From the NCBI GenBank assembly GCA_020057065.1, contig JAGVGM010000364.1, forward strand, positions 1 to 43,660: DNA of 43,660 nucleotides, read 5' to 3'. The notes below the pieces were generated by a model that saw nothing but the letters and a program-made list of their open reading frames with translations, did no database searches and was not told the origin of the DNA. A program made the position numbers and the translations under genes. Each line of letters starts with the position of its first letter. The first letter of the stretch is position 1. Positions 7,222-15,069 of the stretch are shown here, one piece after another. This DNA is from Thermodesulfovibrionia bacterium (GTDB lineage: Bacteria; Nitrospirota; Thermodesulfovibrionia; UBA6902).

Positions 7222-8388
7222 ATGCAAACCGGTTTAGACACTATCGAAAAAAACTGGCCGCGTAAATTAAAAGGCTCCCGCGTGGGCCTTGTTGTTCACC
7301 CTGCGTCTGTAAACAAGAGGCTGGAACATGCGGTTGACTGTTTTCTTAAAACGAGGAAATTTAAATTGGCGGCGATATTTGGTCCGCAGCATGGGATTCG
7401 TGGAGAGACACAGGACAACATGATTGAGTGGAAAGGATTCAGGGATAAAAAAACAGGACTCCCTGTTTACAGCCTCTACAGCAATACGCGCAAACCATCG
7501 CACCCGATGCTGAAAGATATTGACGTGATCGCAATTGATTTGCAGGATGTCGGCTCCCGCTATTATACCTTCATATGGACAATGGAACTTTGCATGCAGG
7601 CATGCATGGAAACGGGGAAATCTGTTGTTGTTCTGGACAGGCCGAATCCTCTTGGCGGGATAATTACGGAAGGGCCTGTGCTTGATATGGCATTCACTTC
7701 TTTTGTCGGACAACGTCCCTTGCCTGTCCGGCACGGTATGACAATAGCAGAGGTTGCAGGTTATTTAAGAGATGAGTTTTATTCTTCGCTGGATCTTCAT
7801 GTCATCCCGATGAAAGAATGGAAGCGAAGAATGTGGTTCGACGATACAGGTTTGCCGTGGGTTTTGCCTTCTCCCAATATACCAACGCTCGATACCGCTC
7901 TTGTATATCCGGGCATGTGTCTTCTGGAAGCTACCAATTTAAGCGAGGGTCGCGGCACGACACGGCCTTTTGAGATATTCGGAGCTGCGTTTATAGATGC
8001 TGAAGTTCTGGCTGAAAAACTAAAGTCATTTGCATTGCCGGGCGTTATCTTCAGACCGATGTATTTTCAACCGACTTTTCAAAAGCATGCCGGTAAGCTC
8101 TGCGGCGGGGCACAGATCCACGTTACTAACAGAAATAGATTCAAACCATTCAAAACAGGCGTAGCGGTTATCAAGGCAATACAGGGCCTTTATCCTGATT
8201 TCTTTAAGTGGAAACAGCCGCCATATGAATATGAAAAAGATAAGATGCCGATAGATATCCTTGCAGGTACGGACAGGCTGAGACAGGATATGGAAGACGG
8301 CAGGTCCCTTGAGCATATGGAAGAATGGTGGAGTGAACAGTGCATTGAGTTTAATAAGAAAGTGCGTAAGAGATATTTGATCTATTAA
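7222..8388 (+). CDS. namZ: DUF1343 / NamZ-like exo-beta-N-acetylmuramidase
   Basis: 388 residues matching the DUF1343 (YbbC/YzbB) family: GLVVHPASVN, AIFGPQHGIRGETQDN, PVYSLYS, DVIAIDLQDVGSRYYTFIWT, VVVLDRPNPLGG and SEGRGTTRPFEIFGAAF are all family blocks. The characterised member NamZ removes N-acetylmuramic acid from the non-reducing end of cell-wall fragments. No signal peptide is seen, so the enzyme is probably cytoplasmic unless the start is misplaced. The next gene, 28 bp downstream, encodes MurNAc kinase and uridylyltransferase domains, which supports release of MurNAc as its real job. Confidence 0.88.
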   Translation: MQTGLDTIEKNWPRKLKGSRVGLVVHPASVNKRLEHAVDCFLKTRKFKLAAIFGPQHGIRGETQDNMIEWKGFRDKKTGLPVYSLYSNTRKPSHPMLKDIDVIAIDLQDVGSRYYTFIWTMELCMQACMETGKSVVVLDRPNPLGGIITEGPVLDMAFTSFVGQRPLPVRHGMTIAEVAGYLRDEFYSSLDLHVIPMKEWKRRMWFDDTGLPWVLPSPNIPTLDTALVYPGMCLLEATNLSEGRGTTRPFEIFGAAFIDAEVLAEKLKSFALPGVIFRPMYFQPTFQKHAGKLCGGAQIHVTNRNRFKPFKTGVAVIKAIQGLYPDFFKWKQPPYEYEKDKMPIDILAGTDRLRQDMEDGRSLEHMEEWWSEQCIEFNKKVRKRYLIY

Positions 8389-8416
8389 CCATAGAAAACA
8401 CGGAAATTAATGAATA

Positions 8417-10315
8417 ATGGACAATATAATTAACATCTTCATCCCTGCTGCCGGTTTTGGCGAAAGGCTGCAACCGGTTACATTTCATATTCCAAAACCC
8501 TTGCTGCCCATTCTCGGCAAACCTGCTCTGCAGCATGTCCTTGAGAGAGTTTTATCCCTCCCTGTAAATAAGATCGGGATAAATCTTCATCACAAGAAAG
8601 AGGCTATAGAAGACTGGATCAGCAAATATTTCATTGGCAGGGGCGGGCTTGAAACCTGCCCTTACATCCTCTTCCCGGAAGAAACAATCCTGGGCACCGG
8701 AGGGGCCTTTAAGAATGCAGAACATTTTTTAAACAAAGGGACCTTTCTTGTGCACAATTCGGACATAATTTCCGATATAGATTTGCAGGGACTGCTTGAA
8801 CATCATCTTTCATTGAAGAATCTCGTAACACTCGCTGTCCACAATTATCCGGAATTCAACAATGTTATCGTTGATGAAGAGGGGTTTTTGAGAGGCGTAG
8901 GGGAGGGTTTAAAACCCGCCCTTACAAACGGGGAAAAATTGGCTTTTACCGGCATCGCGGTCTATGCGCCTGAATTTTTGAATTTTCTTCCTGACGGTGT
9001 TTCGAGTGTTGTGGATGCATGGCTGAAAGCTGTTAATGCCGGACACAGGATAGGGACCTTCGATGTAACCGGTTGTTACTGGAGCGATATTGGTACTCCG
9101 GATGCATATGCCAGGTCGTTATTCGATATTTTAAAAACTGACGGTGAGACTGTATTTGTTCATCCGTCAGTGAAGGGATGTGCAAATATTGAGATGCAGG
9201 GATATGTAGTCATAGAAGAAGGGTGCGATGTAGGGGCGTTGCATGCAACGCCCCTACATCTAAGGAATTGCATTATTCTTCCGAACACAACAGCGGGAGC
9301 ATGGCATACCGTGCCCCTGCTTGAAAACTGCATTATCGGCCCTGACTTTAATATTGACCTGGACAGATCAGCGATATTTGGAAAATATAATGAAGATGAA
9401 GGGCAGTTGATAGGCGCAGGAGGATCGGACAGGAAGTACTACAGGATCAAAAGAGGCAAAAAGGCAGCTGTGCTCATGAGATGCAGCAGCAATGACCCCG
9501 ATTTTAGGCGGCAGATTGAATATACGAAGTTTTTCCTGAACTACTCTGTCCCTGTTCCTGAATTGATTGAAATTGATTTTGATGAGAAGAAGGCTGTGTT
9601 TGAAGACGCAGGAGACACGTCTCTTTATAACTGGTTAAAATGTACTCGTGAAGAAACAGAGATAGAAGCTATTTACAGGAAGATAATTAACGTACTGATA
9701 CTTTTGCATACTAATGCAACAGATCATGTGGCGGCATGCCCTCTTCTAAAGAACAGGATCTTTGATTACGAGTATTTCAGATGGGAGACCGATTATTTTT
9801 TAGAAAGATTCGCAGAAGGCGTTATGTGCATAGAGCCCGACAATATTTCGGAACTGGAAAAAGAATTGAACAGTCTTGCATTTAAAGCGGATTCTTTCCC
9901 GAAGACGATCATTCACAGGGATTTTCAGTCGCAGAATATTATGGTACAGCCTGACGGCCAACTTGAAATCATCGATTATCAGGGGGCACGGATGGGCCCT
10001 TCCGCCTATGATTTGGCATCGATACTGTGGGACCCGTATTACCGCCTTGAAGACAATATTAGAGAGCGTCTTGTGGATTATTACATCAGTAAGATCGAGG
10101 ACAAATTTGATGCAGACTATTTCAGGGAGACACTAATTGTATGCCGTCTTCAAAGACACATGCAGGCGCTTGGCGCATACGGTTATCTTTCCCTGGTTAA
10201 AGGGAAAAAATATTTCCTGAAATATGTGCCGGAGGGGTTACGTTTATTAAAAGAAGATGCGGCTCTTTTAAAAGACGAGTATCCTGAATTACACAGATTG
10301 ATTATGAAGTTGTGA
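8417..10315 (+). CDS. MurU-AmgK fusion: nucleotidyltransferase plus sugar kinase for MurNAc recycling
   Basis: 632 residues with two enzymes in one chain. Residues about 1-240 are a sugar-1-phosphate nucleotidyltransferase (PAAGFGERLQPVT, PKPLLPILGKP, ETILGTGGAFKNAE, VHNSDI). Residues about 330-632 are an APH-type kinase with the catalytic HRDFQSQN and metal-binding IDYQGAR. In pseudomonads AmgK phosphorylates MurNAc at C1 and MurU makes UDP-MurNAc, bypassing de novo synthesis and fosfomycin. Here the order is MurU then AmgK in one protein, directly behind a NamZ-like enzyme. The region between the domains contains a left-handed-helix-like stretch and an in-frame 34-bp palindrome. A general hexose-1-P role is the alternative. 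Confidence 0.82.
   Translation: MDNIINIFIPAAGFGERLQPVTFHIPKPLLPILGKPALQHVLERVLSLPVNKIGINLHHKKEAIEDWISKYFIGRGGLETCPYILFPEETILGTGGAFKNAEHFLNKGTFLVHNSDIISDIDLQGLLEHHLSLKNLVTLAVHNYPEFNNVIVDEEGFLRGVGEGLKPALTNGEKLAFTGIAVYAPEFLNFLPDGVSSVVDAWLKAVNAGHRIGTFDVTGCYWSDIGTPDAYARSLFDILKTDGETVFVHPSVKGCANIEMQGYVVIEEGCDVGALHATPLHLRNCIILPNTTAGAWHTVPLLENCIIGPDFNIDLDRSAIFGKYNEDEGQLIGAGGSDRKYYRIKRGKKAAVLMRCSSNDPDFRRQIEYTKFFLNYSVPVPELIEIDFDEKKAVFEDAGDTSLYNWLKCTREETEIEAIYRKIINVLILLHTNATDHVAACPLLKNRIFDYEYFRWETDYFLERFAEGVMCIEPDNISELEKELNSLAFKADSFPKTIIHRDFQSQNIMVQPDGQLEIIDYQGARMGPSAYDLASILWDPYYRLEDNIRERLVDYYISKIEDKFDADYFRETLIVCRLQRHMQALGAYGYLSLVKGKKYFLKYVPEGLRLLKEDAALLKDEYPELHRLIMKL
8639..8668. repeat. Palindromic element inside the MurU-AmgK gene, copy 1
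   Basis: AGGGGCGGGCTT, loop GAA, then ACCTGCCCTTACATC: an imperfect hairpin of the same family as 8897-8925, 9227-9260 and 17767-17793. It is read in frame as GRGGLETCPY. Confidence 0.6.
8897..8925. repeat. Palindromic element inside the MurU-AmgK gene, copy 2
   Basis: GTAGGGGAGGGTTT and AAACCCGCCCTTAC pair at 12 of 14 positions around one base. Read in frame as part of GVGEGLKPALT, without breaking the gene. Confidence 0.75.
9227..9260. repeat. Perfect 34-bp palindrome inside the MurU-AmgK gene, copy 3
   Basis: GATGTAGGGGCGTTGCA is followed by its exact reverse complement. It is read in frame as DVGALHATPLH between the two enzymatic domains. Same GTAGGGGCG arm as the intergenic copy at 17767. 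Confidence 0.85.
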
Positions 10316-10333
10316 TGATTTTTTCAGAACTTT

Positions 10334-11068
10334 CTATTTGTGCTGCAGAGACAGCGGCAGTTCAAGATTATTTTCATCAAGCAGTTGCCGGTTCAGAAGA
10401 ATTTCACGGGCAGGTCCATCCGCCTTTACCTTTCCGTTAGCTATTACAATACATCTTTCACAGACATCCAGTATGAGGTCGAGGTCATGTGATGTAACGA
10501 TTTTTGTATGTTTAAAACCTTTCAGAAGTGTAATAAGCTGTCTGCGCGCTTTTGGATCAAGACTGGCGGCAGGCTCATCCATTGCAAGGATATCAGGCTG
10601 CATTGAAATAACTGCTGCGATTGTTACAGCGCGTTTTTGTCCTAAAGAAAGATGGTGCGGCGGCCTGTCCCGTAATTCATGGCAGCTGGCGGTAATCAAG
10701 GCCTCATTGACTCTTTCAACCACATCTTCACTGGTTAGTCCCATGTTCAGGGGGCCAAAGGAGACATCATCAAAAACTGTCGGCATAAAAAGCTGGTCGT
10801 CAGGATTCTGAAAGACCACCCCGACTTTTTTCCCTATCTCGCTGCGTGTTTTTTTATCAAGATGCATATCACCGATTCTGATCGTCCCAGCTGTCGGCAA
10901 AAGAAAGCCGTTCATTTGCAATATCAGAGTTGACTTGCCGGTACCGTTGGCGCCGACAATGCCCACCGATTCACCATGGTGAATTTTAAAAGTTACGCCT
11001 TTCAGCGCCTCAGTGCCGTCAGGATATGTAAAATGTACATCCCTGAATTCTACAATGTGATGGCTCAT
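10334..11068 (-). CDS. nikO: Nickel/cobalt ECF transporter ATPase (NikO/CbiO type)
   Basis: 244-residue ABC ATPase with Walker A GANGTGKST, Q-loop VFQNPDDQLF, signature HLSLGQKRAV and Walker B ILAMDEPAASLD, all intact. The VFQNPDDQLF block is characteristic of energy-coupling-factor ATPases. It powers metal import together with NikQ, whose gene overlaps this start by 4 bp. It is the last gene of the unit and ends 18 bp from the convergent MurU-AmgK gene. Nickel rather than cobalt is inferred from the linked nikR. Confidence 0.92.
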   Translation of the reverse strand: MSHHIVEFRDVHFTYPDGTEALKGVTFKIHHGESVGIVGANGTGKSTLILQMNGFLLPTAGTIRIGDMHLDKKTRSEIGKKVGVVFQNPDDQLFMPTVFDDVSFGPLNMGLTSEDVVERVNEALITASCHELRDRPPHHLSLGQKRAVTIAAVISMQPDILAMDEPAASLDPKARRQLITLLKGFKHTKIVTSHDLDLILDVCERCIVIANGKVKADGPAREILLNRQLLDENNLELPLSLQHK

Positions 11069-11865
11069 ACCAGCAGTCCTCCTAAAATAGTTGTAATATC
11101 ATATTTTCTCAGAATAATAAAAACTGTTATAGTTGCAAGGGCAAAGACAGTATCAGTAAAGTTGATTCTGTATCTCTTCAGCAAGCGTATTTCTCCGTCA
11201 AATCCCCTTGAACACATTGCCTGATATATCCTCTCGGAGCGCTCCACTGTTTTCATGAAAAGCATGCCTGCAATACTGATAAACAATTTTATATTGAAAT
11301 TTTTCCTGTCGGATGTTCGCATATTTACTGCACGGACAATCCTCATGGTTTCCTCAGCAAGCACAAACAGATATCTGTACAGAAACAGAAGCTGTATAAC
11401 AAAGACCCTTGGGATCCTCAGTCTTTCAAGCGCCAGGCAAAGCCCCATAAATGAGGTTGTGGCGATCAGGAGGAGAGCGGCGCTGATAGTTAGAATAAAT
11501 CTTAGCATGATCGAAAAGAACGACACCCAGCCTTTTGAAATTACGAAACCGTTTATGCTGTACATTGGCCCTGTATCGAAAACAGGATTAAAAATTCCGA
11601 CAAACAGGACAAATGGTGAAACGACAAGGAGTTTTTTTAAAATAAATTTTAGCGGAATATTCCCGACAGAGAGGATGAAGACAGGGAACAGGAAGAAGGG
11701 GATCAGCTTAAACACCTCATGCTTCGGAAAAGAGACCACACATAAAATAAAGGCAAGGGTCGTGAACAGTTTGATCCTTGGATCAACCCTGTGTATAAAA
11801 GTGTCTTTATAAGACAGGGTATCAAGATAACCGATATTGAAATACTCTTTATCAAAGGACGGCAT
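11065..11865 (-). CDS. nikQ: Nickel/cobalt ECF transporter transmembrane coupling protein (NikQ/CbiQ)
   Basis: 266 residues with several transmembrane helices (KLFTTLAFILCVVSFP, LKFILKKLLVVSPFVLFVGIF and others), followed by ERSERIYQAMCSRGFDGE. This matches the conserved A-R-G coupling motif that docks on the ATPase. It links the metal-binding NikMN to NikO. The gene overlaps nikO by 4 bp, and the nikMN stop is 10 bp upstream. Length is normal for the family. Confidence 0.92.
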   Translation of the reverse strand: MPSFDKEYFNIGYLDTLSYKDTFIHRVDPRIKLFTTLAFILCVVSFPKHEVFKLIPFFLFPVFILSVGNIPLKFILKKLLVVSPFVLFVGIFNPVFDTGPMYSINGFVISKGWVSFFSIMLRFILTISAALLLIATTSFMGLCLALERLRIPRVFVIQLLFLYRYLFVLAEETMRIVRAVNMRTSDRKNFNIKLFISIAGMLFMKTVERSERIYQAMCSRGFDGEIRLLKRYRINFTDTVFALATITVFIILRKYDITTILGGLLV

Positions 11866-11875
11866 ATTACAACCT

Positions 11876-12913
11876 CTAAGCCCGGCTCTTTTTAAAGGCT
11901 TTTATGCCAAATCCGAGAATAAAGATCATTCCAAGAACCAATAAACTGCCGACAATGCCTGATACGGATGTACCTGCACTGACTACAGAAGTTTCTTTTT
12001 CAGGAGCGACGGAATTATTCTCTTCTTTGGAAGGAAAATCATAATCAGGCAGGAAAGCAAATTTATTCTGTATCGACTTAAGTGTTGATGCTATCCCGCT
12101 TTCCTGTTCAGGGAGCTCCGGTTTACCGAATACCTTCTCGATAGACCATTCAAGGCCATCGGGGTTGGAAGACGCAAACCATGACAACATCCCGCCAGTT
12201 AGTAAAGCAACTACCAGTAAACCTGCTAATACTTTCCTCATAGGGATATCAGCGGAAAGAGGCCGCGCTGATTTAACACTTTCAAGTATTTCCGGTCTTG
12301 CCGCATTGACGAAATTGATCACACCTGCAGTTACAAACCCTTCGACCAGGCCGATACCCAGATGAATAGGCTGCATCATCAAAACAAAAGTGCTGAAGGG
12401 AAGTTCGCTTCGCCCTGACAGCAGTGTTTCAAGGACTACAGAAAAAGCTCCTAATTGAAGGGCTACCACTCCGCTTACCATAGAGGCAATGGCAATTCTT
12501 TTAGGATTCCTTCCATCCTGAACAAAAGGTTTGTAGATAAGCGGGTAGGCGATAAAGCAGGGGTATATCCCCAGATTCCATATGTTGCAGCCGAGCGCGA
12601 GCAAACCTCCATCAGCAAAAAGCAATGCCTGAATTGTGAGCACCGAAGCCATCACAATGAAGGCTGCGTACGGGCCCAGAATGACAGCGAGTATCATTCC
12701 TCCGCCGAGGTGTCCGCTTGAACCTGTGCCGGGGATAGTGAAATTAATCATCTGGGCTGCAAATATAAATGCGCCGAGTACGCCCATTAAAGGTATTATG
12801 TTATCGTTGATATTTTCCTTCAATTTTCTTGCACAGTAAGTGATGACTCCAAGAGTACCTACCCAGAGAGTGCCTCCTACAGCAGGCGAGAGTAACGCGT
12901 CTGACATATGCAT
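11876..12913 (-). CDS. nikM: Nickel/cobalt ECF substrate-binding membrane protein with fused PDGLE domain (NikMN)
   Basis: I choose the start ATG at 12911-12913 so that the protein begins MHMSDALLSP. In NikM/CbiM the N-terminal amine and His2 bind the metal, and AAGGAGG lies five bases upstream, so the longer frame to 12949 is unlikely. 345 residues. The N-terminal 200 are the CbiM membrane core (GHLGGGMILAVILGPYAAF, PIHLGIGLVEGFVTAGV). The C-terminus has SSNPDGLEWS followed by a long loop and a final transmembrane helix, the PDGLE/NikN-type part. Nickel specificity is inferred from nikR two genes upstream. Confidence 0.92.
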   Translation of the reverse strand: MHMSDALLSPAVGGTLWVGTLGVITYCARKLKENINDNIIPLMGVLGAFIFAAQMINFTIPGTGSSGHLGGGMILAVILGPYAAFIVMASVLTIQALLFADGGLLALGCNIWNLGIYPCFIAYPLIYKPFVQDGRNPKRIAIASMVSGVVALQLGAFSVVLETLLSGRSELPFSTFVLMMQPIHLGIGLVEGFVTAGVINFVNAARPEILESVKSARPLSADIPMRKVLAGLLVVALLTGGMLSWFASSNPDGLEWSIEKVFGKPELPEQESGIASTLKSIQNKFAFLPDYDFPSKEENNSVAPEKETSVVSAGTSVSGIVGSLLVLGMIFILGFGIKAFKKSRA

Positions 12914-12923
12914 AACTGCCTCC

Positions 12924-13742
12924 TTAAAATCTAAAAGCTGCCCCTGCAAGCAGGGTCTGATCGGTTTCCGGTTTATTAAGTCCGAATTTTACGCCAAAAT
13001 CGATATCGAAATTTTCAGACACTGAATAAATCAATCCGCCCAGGATGAAGGCCGGATCAGTAGATAAAGATTTATCGGGGTTCTTTTCAATCCCAATGTT
13101 TGCAACAAGTTTTAAATCTTTAATAACCTCCACTTCTAACGCAAGAGACGCATGCCATACATCTTTTCTGTTGGCATCCCTGTCGTCTTCGAGTTTATAG
13201 TCATTGTGAGCAAATGCAAGGTTCAGATGAAACGCCCACAGCTCGGCCTCTTTTGTGGTTATAAAAGTAAGCCCGTAGGATACCCTTCCGTTACCGAGTC
13301 CCTTATCTTCTTTGCCTGTGGGTAGGGATAGACCCGGCTTTAAGGCAAGACTTAAGCCGTCTGCTTCATAAAATCTCCATTTCACTTCAAGGGAAATATC
13401 AGATATCCCACTTTCATCAGAAACGACCTCGCTGTCTTCTCTTGCCTTGTTCCATTGATAGGGCAGACCTACTACAACATCTATATTATCAAGTACGCCG
13501 TAAGAAACCGTTGCGGCTAATTCGCTGCTTGTTTCTTTTATTGTCATCCCATCCACTTTCTCTTTTTCATAACCGGTTTCACCGTTGATCTCCAACTGAA
13601 AGTTGCCTTTGCCCTGCGTGCCTGTATCATCAGTGATGAGAGGATGGGCGGCAAATGAAACAGTCAACAGTGAAGAGTGAATAGTGAGTATTAAAAAAAA
13701 CAGAAAAACCTTAGACCTTAAACCTTGAACTTTGAACTTCAT
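12924..13742 (-). CDS. Predicted outer-membrane beta-barrel protein in the nickel operon
   Basis: 272 residues with a signal peptide (hydrophobic residues about 12-30, cleavage likely near SFAAHP). The mature part alternates short strands and ends in phenylalanine (GAAFRF), the usual C-terminus of outer-membrane barrels. The pattern resembles the MetA-pathway phenol-degradation transporter-like family. It lies between nikR and nikMN on the same strand, 10 bp before nikM, so it could be a porin for nickel entry (inference). A paralogue at 39892-40677 shares the opening AAHPL-TDDTGTQGKG and much of the rest. The signal-peptide coding DNA consists of simple direct repeats. Confidence 0.8.
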   Translation of the reverse strand: MKFKVQGLRSKVFLFFLILTIHSSLLTVSFAAHPLITDDTGTQGKGNFQLEINGETGYEKEKVDGMTIKETSSELAATVSYGVLDNIDVVVGLPYQWNKAREDSEVVSDESGISDISLEVKWRFYEADGLSLALKPGLSLPTGKEDKGLGNGRVSYGLTFITTKEAELWAFHLNLAFAHNDYKLEDDRDANRKDVWHASLALEVEVIKDLKLVANIGIEKNPDKSLSTDPAFILGGLIYSVSENFDIDFGVKFGLNKPETDQTLLAGAAFRF

Positions 13743-13807
13743 ATAAACTCCTTTCTTATAATAATGTTACTAAAATAAAAAACGTGCTACCGTAATAACA
13801 AAAAAAT

Positions 13808-14224
13808 TTACTGTAGTTGTTTACCCATTGTTGTCAATGAGAGTTTTCCGTGCATCACCCCCTTGGTCCCTATCAGTCTGTCAGCTATCATTTTTATATC
13901 TGTCCCCTTTCCTTTAACAACAATGACCTCAAGACAGGTATGTTCATCAAGATGGACATGCAGGGAAGCAACAATGGATTTACTGAAATGATGCTGCAGG
14001 TCTGTAAGGGTATCTGTGAGTTCTCTTCTGTCATGAGAGTAAACAATGCTGATGGACCCTACAGTTTCCTTGTTGCCATACTCCCACTCCTCTTTAACAA
14101 GATTATCTCTTATAAGATCCCTGATAGCTTCGCTTCTGTTGGGATAAGCTTTTTTTGATATAAGGCTGTCAAAATTCTCTAAAAGAGAAGAATCTAAAGA
14201 TATCCCGAATCGTTTAATGCTCAT
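13808..14224 (-). CDS. nikR: Nickel-responsive transcriptional regulator NikR
   Basis: 138 residues. An N-terminal ribbon-helix-helix (RFGISLDSSLLENFD, NRSEAIRDLIRD) is followed by an ACT-like nickel domain with HHFSKSIVASLHVHLDEHTC. The spacing H-x-H-x5-C matches the square-planar nickel site (His87, His89, Cys95 in the E. coli protein). It represses transport genes when nickel is plentiful. An inverted repeat two bases upstream of the start codon (14226-14252) matches a NikR operator, so the whole downstream unit, including nikR itself, is probably under its control. Confidence 0.95.
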   Translation of the reverse strand: MSIKRFGISLDSSLLENFDSLISKKAYPNRSEAIRDLIRDNLVKEEWEYGNKETVGSISIVYSHDRRELTDTLTDLQHHFSKSIVASLHVHLDEHTCLEVIVVKGKGTDIKMIADRLIGTKGVMHGKLSLTTMGKQLQ

Positions 14225-14253
14225 AGTGTTACCTTTTTGAATAAGATAACACT
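14225..14253. promoter_or_regulatory. Predicted NikR operator in front of nikR
   Basis: AGTGTTA and TAACACT form perfect 7-bp arms 15 bp apart. Read as GTGTTAC-N13-ATAACAC, this fits the GTGTTAC-N13/14-GTAACAC pattern described for Geobacter NikR. It directly abuts the nikR start codon and would block transcription or initiation there. Confidence 0.75.
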
Positions 14254-14394
14254 ATCTTATCATGCTGCAGATATCATGTCAAGAAAAATAATCTAAAAAA
14301 ATAAATCATAATCAGTATCAAAAAAATATCTCATGGGTCTCATGCTCCGCCACTACCTAAATCACGGCATTTAGGTTACAATAGTTGATTCAAA

Positions 14395-15066
14395 ATGATG
14401 GATACTTCTGACATACTCAGACAATTAGCCGTATCGGCTTTGCCGGTACTCATAGCAATAACATTCCATGAGGTGTCTCACGGTTTCGTTGCAAACAGAC
14501 TCGGCGATCCTACCGCTAAAATGATGGGGCGGCTTACGCTTAATCCTATAGCACATATTGATCCGGTAGGCACTATACTGCTTCCTCTTATGATGATTGT
14601 TTTAACTAACGGACAGTTCGTTTTTGGATATGCCAAACCTGTCCCGATCAACCCATCAAATTTTAAGGACCCTAAAAGAGACATGGCTATCTCAGCAGCA
14701 GCCGGTCCGATTACAAATGTCTTGCTTGCGTTATTAAGCATGTTAATTCTGAAGTTCATTGTAATACCGTCGTCTGTGTTTTTTCCCGGAATTATCACTA
14801 CAACGGTCCTCAAGCCTTTGACGCTGATGCTGACATCCAGTATCATATTTAACGTTATCCTGGCAGCCTTCAATTTAATACCTATTCCTCCTCTTGACGG
14901 CGGCAGGGTGCTGGTAGGGTTTCTCCCTCACAAACAGGCTGTTTCCTACAGCAGGATCGAGCCATTCGGCTTTATAATTGTTATTGTCCTGATCTACTCG
15001 GGAATTGCGGATTATTTTGTTATGCCCCTTGTAAGGCTGTTTTTGGCATTGCTGCAGTTGTTTTAG
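14395..15066 (+). CDS. Site-2 protease family (M50) membrane metalloprotease
   Basis: 223 residues with about five transmembrane segments. The zinc site HEVSH is at residues 25-29 (FHEVSHGFVANRLGD), with TLNPIAHIDPVGTI next and NLIPIPPLDGGRVL as the second conserved M50 block carrying the third ligand Asp. These short proteases lack PDZ domains. The substrate is unknown. It is divergent from nikR, with the nickel operator between them, and ends 4 bp before the convergent cas6-RT-cas1 stop. Confidence 0.9.
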   Translation: MMDTSDILRQLAVSALPVLIAITFHEVSHGFVANRLGDPTAKMMGRLTLNPIAHIDPVGTILLPLMMIVLTNGQFVFGYAKPVPINPSNFKDPKRDMAISAAAGPITNVLLALLSMLILKFIVIPSSVFFPGIITTTVLKPLTLMLTSSIIFNVILAAFNLIPIPPLDGGRVLVGFLPHKQAVSYSRIEPFGFIIVIVLIYSGIADYFVMPLVRLFLALLQLF

Positions 15067-15069
15067 ACC

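Noticed and set aside
12914-12949. Longer N-terminus of the nickel permease
   Set aside because: It would bury the metal-binding Met-His N-terminus and read through the AAGGAGG ribosome-binding site.
13764-13798. A second NikR site before the barrel gene (ATGTTAC, GTGCTAC and GTAATAA words)
   Set aside because: The half-sites have wrong orientation or spacing; at best a degenerate site, so not listed as a feature.
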